Assembly: GCF_014297465.1 (NCBI RefSeq)
Contig: NZ_JACORT010000002.1
Coordinates: forward strand, 496,001-560,000
Length of the DNA stretch: 64,000 nucleotides
Source: Ramlibacter cellulosilyticus
Lineage (GTDB): Bacteria; Pseudomonadota; Gammaproteobacteria; Burkholderiales; Burkholderiaceae_C
Direction of reading: 5' to 3'
How positions within the stretch are numbered: the first letter of the stretch is position 1; each line of letters starts with the position of its first letter. The notes beneath the pieces are model-generated. The model was not told the origin of the DNA. It saw only the letters and a list, made by a program, of their open reading frames with translations, and did no database searches. Of this stretch, positions 51,537-63,500 are shown in pieces. A program made the position numbers and the translations under genes.

Positions 51537-54500
51537 ATGCGTCGTCACGCGTCCGGGCGCGCTCGCGCGTCCGAAAAGAACGTTCCTGCTGCCAAGCCGG
51601 TCTCGCCGGTGCAGCGTTTCCTGGTCCAGCCGCTTGCGGCGGCCGCGAAAGCGGCTCTCGCGGTTCGCCGGCCGCAGACGCAGGACGCCCCGCCCCCTCC
51701 TCCCAGCGCGCTGCCCATGCTGATGCAGGCGCTCGAACCGCGCGTGCTGCTCTCGGGCGACGTCACGCCGGTGGTGGCCGTCACCGCGGAGATTTCGGCG
51801 CCGGGCGAACAGGACGTCATCGCGTTCACGCTGGACCAGCCGACGCGCGTGGCGTTCGACAGCCTGACGAACCGGTCCGATCTCTCGTGGCAACTCAGTG
51901 GCGCCTCGGGCCCCATCGCCGGCCAGGCGTTCGGCGCCACGGGAACGAACCCGCCGGTGGAGCTCGCGGCGGGCGCGTACTCGGTGACCGTCGACGGCGA
52001 CGCGGGTGCCATCGGCGACTACGCGTTCCGCCTGCTGGATCTTTCGTCGGCAACGCCGATCGAGCCCGGCTCGACGCTGGACGGGCAGCTCAGTCCCGCC
52101 AGCGAAACCGACGCCTACCAGTTCGACGCACTCGAGGGCGAGCGCTTCCGCTTCGATCTCGCGAGCGACAACAACACGGGCGGCATCACCTGGTCGCTGT
52201 GGGATCCCAGCGGGAACCCGGTGTTCCAGTCCGCCTTCACGGGCTCCGGTTCCGAGTACCCCGCAGCCCTGGCGGCGAGCGGGACCTACACGCTCCTGAT
52301 CGAGGGCGCGATCGCGGCGACCGGCGCGACGGACTACAGCATCGACGTGCAGGCCACGCCGGAAGTGCTGTTCCACAACCTCCCTGCCGGCGCGGCGCTG
52401 TCCGAGCAGGCGCTCGATTTCCGCGCCACGTTCAGCGAAGCGCTGGACCCCGCCTACCTGGGCGCGGCGAACGCCGTCCTGGTCAACACGCTGACCGGCG
52501 CGCAGGTGGCGGCGAGTTCCCTGAGCTACGACGATGCCGCCCGGCAGGTTCGCGTGCAGTTCCCGGTGCTTCAGGAAGGCGCGTACCAGCTCACCCTCGT
52601 GAGCACCGGATTCCGCGACCTTGCGGGCAACACGCTCCAGGGCGGCGCGGACTTCGCGGTGGAGTTCGGCGTCGATGCGGCCGCGAGAACCTATCCGGCG
52701 CCGCTGATCGACAAGCAGCCCGCCGGCTCGCTCATCTTCGAGAGCACGGCAACCGGCGCCTTCCATGACGCGGGCGACACGGACGCCTTCACCATCGCGC
52801 TCGATGCGGGACAGACCGTCTCGCTCGAACTGACGCCCATCGACGCAGGAGTGCAAGGCAGCATCGCGCTGTTCGGCCCGGACGGCTCCACGCTGCTCGG
52901 CGCGGCCGCCGCGGCTGCCGCGGGACAGACGGTGCTGGTGCAGACCGTCGCGGCAGCGCAGGCAGGCACGTACCGCATCGACGCGCGCAGCGTCGCCGGG
53001 ATCGGGCGCTATCGCGTGCGTGCCGTCCTCAACGCCGTGATCTCACCCGAGACGAACACCACCCGCGAGACGGCGCAAAGCCTCGACACCAGCTTCGTCA
53101 GCCTCGGCGGCACGGCAACCCGCGGCGCGGCCAAGGGCAGCCTCGATGGCGTCGACAGCGACTGGTACAGCTTCACCCTGCGTGCGGGCGAGGCGTCGAC
53201 GCTCGCCTTGACCGACACGCTGCTGCCGAACGCGGACGACCTCGCGTTCGAGCTCTACGACGGCAACGGTGTCCTCCTGGCGCTGGGCCGCAGGGACGCC
53301 ACCAACGCGGACCGCTACATCGCCGATTTCATGCCGGCGACGACCGGTACCTACTACCTGCGCATCGCGGGGGGCTCCCCCGCCGGCTACAACCTGCTGC
53401 TGACGCGCGGGGCGAGTTTCGACCTGCGCCTGCAAGGCACCCAGCCCCTGGACATCTCGGCAACCGACGTCGTCCTCGGGTATTCGGCGAAAGTGGCCAC
53501 CACGCAGCGGGCCGCCTACCTGGTGTCCGCGTATGTCGGGGAGCCCTGGGGCTCCTCCAGCAACGTGAGCCAGATGAACGCGGCGTTCCCCAACGGCTGG
53601 GACCGCCTCAAGTTCGAAACCGTCAACGTCGCCGACCTGCTGGCGAACCACGGCTTCATCTACCTCGATGGCAGCGACAGCAACGCGGACGAACTCAGGA
53701 CCTTCCTGCAGGCGAACCGCGCGCAGCTGCAGAACTACGTCGCCAGCGGCAATTCGCTCTTCATCAATGCAGCCCCGAACGAAGGCAGCAGCATCGACTT
53801 CGGCTTCGGGGGGGTGACCCTCCGGTATGCGGATTTCGGGGCCACGGCGACGATCGTCGACACGAGCCACCCGATCTTCCAGGGGCCGTTCACGCCCGTC
53901 GTCGCGACGTACTCGGGCAACTCCTTCTCCCATGGCTCCGTGTCGGGCGGCGGCATCACGCCCCTCTTGCGGGACAACTCCGGCGGCGATGCGGTGCTCG
54001 CGGAGCTGAAGTGGGGCTCCGGCACGGTGCTGTTCGGTGGCATGACGACCACCAACTTCCACAGTCCGCAGCCGCAGTCCAACAACCTGCTCGCGAACAT
54101 CCTGGCCTATGGCGCGAGCCAGGTGAAGGCGGCCGTTCCCTACGCCTTCACGGCAGCGGAAGGCGACCAGCTCGTGATCGAGACGCGCACGCCGGGAGAC
54201 GGCATGGGCGGCGTGTACAACGGGTTCGCAGCGAAGCTCGCGCTCTATGCCCCGAACGGCACCGCCGTTCCTGCTGCGAACTACACGTACTCCGTCCTGC
54301 CCGATGGCCGCAACGTGCGCATCGCGTACACGGTGCCCGCCGGAGCGGGCGGCACCTACCGCGTGACCGTGGGCACGTCCAACAACACCGACGGCAGCTT
54401 CGTCCTCTCGGTCGCTGGAGCCACGGGCAGCGCCGCACGCGCCCTGCAGGTCACGAGCACCTCGGTCGATGACGGCGCGGTCCTCGGCGCGGGGCAGTTC

Positions 54501-57500
54501 CCCGCCACCTTCCGCGTGTCGCTTTCCGACTCGATCCTCCTGAGCAGCGTCACGCCGGCATCGCTGAGCGTGAACGGGGTGAACGTTCCGGAGTTCACCA
54601 TCGTCGACGCGCAGACCATCGAGTTCGACCTGGGCGGCCTGGGGCAGGGCGACGGCTTGTACGCGCTGCAGCTGCAGGGCATCGTGGACGTCCACGGCAA
54701 TGCGCTGGCGCCGTTCGACCTGGACTTCAGCTACGACTCGCAACCGCCCGTGGTGAGCGCGGTGTCCTTCGCGGAAGGCGCGGTGCTGGCCACCGGATCG
54801 CTGGACCTGCGCGTCACGTTCAGCGAGGAACTGGATCCGGACTACGTGCGCTGGTGGAACGTCGGTCTCGTCAACACCCAGACCGGGTGGTCCGTCGACG
54901 TCTCCTCTTTCGCGTACGACGCCGCGACGCGCGAAGTGCACGTGGTCTCCCCCACCCTGGACGAAGGCACGTACCAGCTCACCCTGGCCAGCGCCGGTTT
55001 CCGCGACCGCGCCGGCAACCTCCTCAACGGCGGCACCGATTTCGTGACCAGCTTCGCGGTGGATGCCGCGACGCGCACGTACCCGTCGCCGCAGCCGGAC
55101 CAGCAGCCGGCAGGGTCGCTGATCTTCGACAACACCACGTCGGGTGCATTCCACGCTGCCGGCGACGTCGACAGCTTCACGCTCGCGCTCGTCGCGGGCC
55201 AGACCGTCACGCTCGAACTGACGGCGGTCGACGCCGGTGTGCAGGGCAGGGTCGCGATCGTCGGTCCGGATGGAAGCACCGTCCTGGGAGAGGTGGAAGC
55301 GCCGGCCCCCGGAGAAATGGCGTGGTTGCAGACCGTGCGTGTCCCGGAAACGGGGGAGTACCGCATCGACGCCAGCAGCCTCGCCGGCGCGGGCCGCTAC
55401 CGCGTCCGCACCGTGCTCAATGCGCTCGTCGTGGCCGATGCCAACGACACCCGCGATGCTGCGCTGGACCTGGAGAGCAGCTCCGTGAGCCTTGGCGGGA
55501 TGGCGACTCGCGCCGCGGCGCGCAGCCACTTCGACGGCGTGCACGACGACTGGTACAGCTTCAGGCTGCAGGCGGGACAAGCCTCGACGCTCGCGCTGAC
55601 CGACACGTACTACTGGTCCGTTCCGGGCCTGGAGCTCTACGACGCCGACGGTGTGCTGCTGGCGATCGCGCGCCACGATGCGGACAACGTGGACCGGTAC
55701 ATCGCCGACTTCGTCGCCGCGACGACCGGCACCTATTACGCGCGCGTGATGGGAACGGCCGATGCGGACTACAGCCTGGTGGTCACGCGGGGCGCGGCGT
55801 TCGGCATGCGGCCCGGCAACGGGCAGGCGCAGGACATCTCGGCGACGCACGCCGTCCTCGGCCATGCGGTGTACTGGCGCACGACGGCGTACGCGTTCGA
55901 CGCCGCGGCGGGGAACACCCTGGTGCTCGAGACCCGGACGCCGGACGCCGGCCCCGGCCAGTTGTACAACGCCCTGGCCCCGGAGCTGGTCTTGTACGCA
56001 CCCGACGGCAGCCTGGTGCCTGCGGCGGACTACACGTACACCCTGCTTCCCGACGGGCGCAACGTGCGCCTCGCCTATGTCGTGCCCGAAGGCGGGGACG
56101 GCCCGTACCAGGTGGAAGTCAGGCCGCTGAACTACACCGAAGGCAGCTTCGTGCTGTCCGTGGCAGGGGCGACCCCCAGCGCGGCGAAGCCGCTGGAGGT
56201 GAGCGACACCTCGATCCCGAACGGCTCCAGCTATCGCCTGGGCACGTTCCCCGGTTCGCTGGAACTCACGTTCTCCGATACGCTCCTTCTGAGCAGCGTC
56301 TCGACGTCGGTCCTGAGCGTCAATGGCCAGGCGCCGTCGGGCGTCAGCATCCTCGACGGCCGGACGCTCTCGTTCGACCTGTCCGGCCTCGCGCAAGTCG
56401 AAGGTCCGTACGACGTGCAGCTGGCCGGCCTGTACGACATCCACGGCAACGCGCTGGCACCCTACACCCTCGGGTTCGAGTACGACCTGCAACCGCCGGT
56501 CGTGAGCGCCATCTCCATCGCGCCGGACGCCGTGCTGCCGGAGCAGCCGCTCGACGTGCTCGTCACGTTCAGCGAGCCGATCGACCCCGGCTACCTGGAT
56601 GCGGCGAGTGTCGTGCTGGTCAACACCCAGACCGGCTTGCGGGTCGCCGTGTCCTCGCTGGACTACGACGTCGCCGCGGGGCAGCTCCTCCTGCAGTTCC
56701 CGCTCCTGGCCGAAGGCCCATATCGCCTCACGCTGCTGCAGGGCGGGTTCCGTGACCTCGCCGGCAACTGGCTCAACGGCGGCAGCGACTTCGCCGTGAA
56801 CTTCCAGACCGACGCCACGGTCAAGGCCTACCCGACGCCGCTGGTCGAACAGCTTCCCGCGGGCTCGCTGGTCTTCGAGAAGTCCTCCACCGGCACCTTC
56901 CACGCGGCCGGCGACAACGACAGCTTCACGATCACGCTGGAGGCCGGGCAGGCCGTCACGATCGAACTCGCATCGCCCGATGGCGCCGTGCAGGGACGCA
57001 TTGCCCTGGTCGGGCCCGACGGAACCACGGTGCTCGGCACCGCCGACGCGGCGGCGGCCGGACGCAGCGCATTGCTGCAGACGGTGCCCGTCTCCGAGGC
57101 CGGCACGTACCGCATCGACGCGAGCAGCATCGCGGGCTCCGGCAGCTATCGCGTGCGCGCCGTGCTCAATGCGGTGATCGCGACGGAAGCCAACGACACG
57201 CGTGAAACGGCGCAGAGCCTGGACGGCAGCTTCATCGGCCTCGGCGGGACAGCGACACGGGGCGCCGTCCGTGGCGTGCTCGAAGCGGGCGGAAGCGACT
57301 GGTACGGCTTCACCCTGAACGCCGGCGAACTCGCCAGCCTCGCGCTGGCCCACGACCTGCACCAGCAGTCCCCGGCGGTGAGCCTCGAGCTCTATGGCCC
57401 GGATGACGTGCTGCTGGCCGCGGGGCGCACGGACGCCAGCAACGTCGACCGCTTCATTGCCGATTTCCTGCCGGCGACGACAGGGACCTACCGCGCGCGC

Positions 57501-60500
57501 GTCAGCGGAACGACCGCGGGTGCCTACGGGCTCGTGGTGGTGCGCGGAAGCAGCTTCCAGGTGAGCAGCAAGGAAACGGGCGTCCTGCAGGACATCACGC
57601 AATCCGGCCGCCTGCTGGGCAGCCTCGGCGCCGGCAGCAGCGCCAGCGGCGGCGGGGCCACGGGCTCGACGTTCCTGCCCGTGAACCTGTTGGACGGAAC
57701 CGGCTACCGCTGGGACCTGCAGGGCGACGGCCAGGTCAGCGACGGGGTGTCGGACGCCTACGACGGCGGCATGCGCAACACCAGCTTCCCCTCCTACTTC
57801 TCCAGCGTGCCCACCGAGGAGAACGGCAGGGAACTGGTCTTCACCGCGCCCGCATCCGGCGGGATCCAGGTCACGCGCAAGGTCTACGTGTCGCCGACGC
57901 AAGGCTTCGCACGGTACCTGGAGATCATCACCAACACGAGCGGCAGCACGGTGAACTACACCGTGCCGATCTACACGAACCTCGGCTCGGACGGGGGTGA
58001 GCGCTTCGTGATGACCTCGAGCGGCGATTCCGTCGCCACGGTTGGCGACGACTGGGTGATCACCGACGACAGTTTTTCCGGCAGTTCCGGCGGCGACCCC
58101 GTGGTGACCCACGTGGTCGCCGGCCAGGGCGGCAAGATGCGCCCGACCACCTTCGTGAGGGGATCCGGCGAGATCAGCTACAGCTACGGCCTGACCCTTG
58201 CCCCCGGCGAGGCGAAGATCGTCATGCACTTCGCGTCGATGGCGGGCAGCCAGGCCACCGCGCTGGCGCTGGCGCCGAAGCTGGCCGCGCTCGAAGGGGA
58301 TGCGCTCGCCGGGATGAGCTCGAGCGAGCGGCGGGCGGTGGTCAACTTCAACGTGGCGGCGCCCGACGAATACCTCGTCTCCGCCAACGCGGGCGACACG
58401 CTCGAGATCACCACGCTGGCGCCCGGCGGCGGCAGCGGCGAACCCGTCAACCTGCTGGACGCCCGCCTGGTGCTGTACGGGCCCAATGGCACGCCGGTCG
58501 CCGAGAACCTGAACGGGCCGGATGGCCGCAATGCGCGCATCCAGTACACGGTGGCCACCGCGGGCGTCTATCGCGTCCAGATCGCCGGCGAGAACGGCAC
58601 GGGGGGCGCCTATGTCGTGTCCGTGACGGGATCCACGGCCACCGCGAGTTCCGGCCCGCGCGTGATCCGTCAGTCCACGCCGAACGCGCAGGTCGTTGCG
58701 GCCCCGCCCGGCTTCGTCGAACTCACCTTCTCGGAGGGTTTGCGGCTCGACACCGTGCAGGCGTCCGACCTGGTCCTGGACAACGGCGCCGTGGCGACCA
58801 GCGTGCAGGTGGTCGACGGCCGCACGCTGCGGTTCGCGATCGATGCGCAGGACGTGGAAGTCGCCTACCAGTACAGCATCGCGGCGGGGGCGATCCAGGG
58901 CCTCGGCGGCGCGGGCAATGCGGCGTTCGCCAGCAGCTTCGTGGTGGACCACGGCGGCCCGCGCGTCATCGCGCAATCGGCGCAGGCGGTGTCCGCCCCC
59001 TTCGGCCAGATCGACTTCACGTTCAGCGAGGCCGTCAACCCTGCCACCGTGTCGCTGGCCGACGTGAGCAGCTTCACGGGTCCCGGCGGCGTGAACCTGC
59101 TCGGGCAGGTCGCCAGCGTGACCGCCTCGGGCAACGTCGTGACCGTGCGCTTCAACAGCCAGATGGTGCTGGGCCAGTACGAGCTGGTCCTCGGGCCGAA
59201 CATCGCGGACATCGTCGGCAACCTGATGGATCAGAACAACAACGGCACCAAGGGGGAGGCTGGCGACAGCTACCGCGCCGTTGTCACCGTGCGCTCGCCG
59301 GACCTGACGGTGGCAGCGGTTTCCGCGACGGGCACCAACGTCTTCGGGCAGACGCTCGAGGTGTCCTGGACCGTCCGGAACTCCGGCACGGACCCCACCC
59401 AGACCTCCTGGTACGACGCCGTCTGGCTGTCGCGCGACAGCGCCATCGGCGGCGACGATACGCGCCTGACGTACGTGTACGTCAACGACGGCCCGCTCTC
59501 CGCCAACGGCGAGTACACCCGTACGGTGCAGATCGTGCTGCCCGTGCACAGCGACCTGCCGACGGGCACCTACTACCTGATCGTCCGGGCGGACGAGTTC
59601 TCCTACCAGGCCGAATCGAACGAGGGCAACAACAGCCTGGCCTCGGCGGCCATCCACCTGGTTCGCCCCGACCTCGACCTGCAGGTCCGCAACCTGGCCG
59701 TGGAGCCGGCGGCCATCCAGTCCGGCAACGACATCACCATCCGCTGGACCGATTTCAACGACGGCATCGGTGTGCTCGGCGGCTCCTATGCCAACCGCAT
59801 CTACGTGCGCAATGCCAGCACCGGCGAGGTCCTGCTGGATACCGTGCAGTCCATCAACGGAGCGCAGATCGGCGCGGGCCAGGGGCTGCAACGCAGTTAT
59901 GGCCTCAAGTTGCCCGATGGCGCGCGCGGCGTGGGCACCCTGGACATCCAGGTGACCACCGACTACCAGAACAATTTCTTCGAAAGCAACGGCGCGGGCA
60001 CGGGCGAGAGCAACAACACCGCCCAGACCAGCGCGACTTCCACGCTCGCGCCCTATCCGGACCTGCAGGTGCAGGGCCTGGCCGTCGAGCAGCAAACCAT
60101 CCGGTCGGGCGACACGATCACCATCCGCTGGAACGACGTCAACACCGGCAACGGCACGCTCAACGGCGCCTACTACGATCGCGTGTACCTGCGCAATGCC
60201 AGCACCGGCGAGACGCTGCTGGACACCGTGGTGTACTTCAGCGGACAAGTGGCGACGGGCCAGGCGGTGGCGCGCAGCTACAGCTTCACGCTGCCCGACG
60301 GCATGCGCGGCGTGGGCACCCTGGACATCCAGGTCGTTGCCGACTACTACGGCTACGTCTTCGAGGCGAACGGCGCGGGCAACGCGGAGAGCAACAACGC
60401 GTCGCAGGTGGCCGCCACGTCCACGCTCGCTCCTTATCCCGACCTGCAGGTGCAGGGGCTGGGGGTGGAGCAGGGCACCATCCAGTCCGGCGACACGATC

Positions 60501-63500
60501 ACGATCCGCTGGACCGACTTCAACAGCGGCAACGCAGCGCTGAACGGCGGGTACTACGACCGCGTCTACCTGCGCAACACCAGCACCGGCGAAACGCTGC
60601 TGGACACCACCGTCTGGTTCGCCGCCGTGCAACTGCCGGTCGGCCAGGGGCAGGCGCGCAGCTACAGCTTCAAGCTGCCGGACGGCCTGCGCGGCGTGGG
60701 CACGCTGGACATCCAGGTCACCGGCGACTACCACGGCCACATCTTCGAAGCCAACGGGGCCGGTACCGCGGAGACGAACAACACGGCCCAGGCCAGCGCG
60801 GCGTCGACGCTGGCACCCTACCCGGACCTGCAGATCCGCAACCTCGCCGTCGACCAGGCCGCGATCCAGTCCGGCGACACGCTCACCATCCGCTGGGACG
60901 ATTTCAACGGCGGCAATGCACCGGTGGCGGCCGCCTTCTACGACCTGGTCGTCATCCGGAACAAGACGACCGGCGAGGAGCTGAACCGGACGGCCCTCTT
61001 CTACGACCCCGCGGTCTCCGGCAACACCGCCATAGTCGCCGGCCAGTCCCGGGCGCGTTCCTTCACGTACAAGCTGCCGGACGGCATCCGCGGCACCGGC
61101 GAGATCGAGATCAGCGTCACCGCGGACCGGAACACCGCCAACGTGGGGTCGATCTTCGAGGCGAACCAGGCGGGCGACGCGGAGGGCAACAACGCATCCC
61201 TGGCGAACGTCGCGGCGCAGGCCAGGCCGTATGCCGACCTCGCGGTGAGCAGCATGACCGTGCCGGCCACCGCGCGGTCCGGCGACGACATCGACGTGAC
61301 GTGGCAGGTGACCAATCGCGGAAACATCGTCACGGGGGCATCGTCCTGGGTCGACCGCATCATCCTGTCGCAGGACAGCACGATCGGCAATGCGGACGAC
61401 GTGGTCCTCGCGAACGTCACGCGCAGCGAACCGCTGGCCGCGGGCGCGAGCTATGCCACGACCGCGACCGTGCGCATTCCGACGCGCATCGAGGGCGCAT
61501 ACCGCATCGTGGTCGTGGGCGACGTCGCGGGCGTGGTGCTGGAGCCGGACACCCGCACGGACAACACCCGCATCTCGACGCCGCTGACGATCACCGCCAC
61601 CTATGCGGACCTGGTCCCCGAGATCACCGCCGTGCCGGTGGACGCCCACATCGCGGGCACCGCGCGCGTGGAGTGGACCGTCCGCAACCAGGGAACGATC
61701 GCGACCGACGTCGGCAACTGGGTCGACCAGGTGTATCTCTCCACCTCGCCCACGCTGGGCGCGGGCGCGATCCTCATCGGATCCGTCACGCACTCCGGTG
61801 CGCTGGCGGTCGGCGGCAGCTACAGCACCGCGTTCGACCTCGTCGTGCCCCGCACCGTCGGGGTCGGGCCGAAATACTTCATCGTCAAGACCGATGCGTT
61901 CGGCAGCGTCTTCGAACGCGGCAACACCGCGAACAACGCCGCGTCGGCCGCGCCGACGCAGATCCTGCCCGAGCTCGCTCCCGACCTGGCGGTCGCCGAC
62001 GTTTCGGGGCCGCTGTCCGTGCGCCCCGGGGACCCCGTCACCATCACCTACACGGCGCGCAACGACGGCACCGCTGCCGCCGTCGGCTCGTGGCGCGACC
62101 GCATCTACGTCGACCGCGGCGCCGCGGGGCTGGTGGAAGTGGCCAGCCGGTTCAACACCGAGCGGCTGGAGATCGGCGCGAGCGCCGCGCGCAGCGTCAG
62201 CTTCGTGCTGCCTGCCTCGTTCCAGGAGGGCGACTTCCGGTGGGTGGTGCGCACCGACGCGGACAACACGGTGTCCGAGCTCGCGGGCGAGGGCAACAAC
62301 CAGGTCGCTGCCGCGGCCGGCGTGCACATCGCGCGCCCTGACCTGCGACTGGGCGGCCTGACCGGCACGACGCTGGTGCGTTCGGGCGGGCAGCTCCACG
62401 TCGACTGGACCGTCACCAACGCGGGCAACCAGACGCCGGCGAACTGGACGGACCAGGTCTACCTGGTCAAGGGCGGCGTCTCGCGCCTGATGGCGACGGT
62501 GGTGCACACCGGCGGCCTCGCCGCGGGTGCCGCTTATTCCGCTTCCGCCGACTTCACGGTGCCGCTCGACTTCGACGGCGAGTACGAACTGCTGGTGGTC
62601 ACCGACGCGGGCAACGTGATCGACGACCACTCGCGCACCGACAACCGGGCGAGCCGCAACCTCACGGTCGAACTGTCGCCGTACGCCGACCTCGCAGTGA
62701 CGTCCGTGACCGCGCCCGAGCGCATCATCAACGACCCTGCGCCGATCGACGTCACGTGGACCGTCAGCAACCAGGGCACCGGCGCCGGCATCACCTCGAG
62801 CTGGACGGACCGCGTCGTACTGTCCCAGGACGACACCTACGGCAACTCGGACGACCTCGTGGTGGGCGAATACCGGCGCGAGGGTGCGCTGGAGGCAGGG
62901 ACCTCCTATACGCGCACGGAGCGCTTCCTGCTGCCGCCGGCCACCACCGGACGCTACAAGCTGTTCGTGGTCAGCGACGCGCGCTCGGAGGTGTTCGAGA
63001 ACGGCGCGGAGGGCAACAACGCCGCCCGCCTGGACCACGTCGTCGACGTGATGCCGATCCCGTATGCGGACCTGCAGGTGGATTCCGTCGTCACGACGGG
63101 AACGGCGTCCAGCGGCCGGCCGCTGCGCCTGACGTGGACCGTCACCAACCGCGGCATCGCCAGCACCAACACCGACACCTGGAGCGACCAGATCTGGCTG
63201 AGCCGCACGCCGGGCGGGGCGAGCGTGCAGGGCTACGGCGCCGCCGGCCACATCGGCCAGCTGGGCGTGAACGACAGCTACACGCGCTCCATCGACGTCG
63301 TGCTGCCGCAGGGCATCGAGGGCGACTTCTACCTGAACGTGCGCACCGGCGGCGTGTACGAGTTCCTCTACGGCGGCAACAACACGGGCGCCTCCGTCGC
63401 CATTCCCGTGAGCCTCTCGCCTTCGCCCGACCTCGTCGTGGAAGCGGCCACCCTGCCGGCGACGGCCAAGGAAGGTTCGCAGATCGAGATCGGCTGGACG

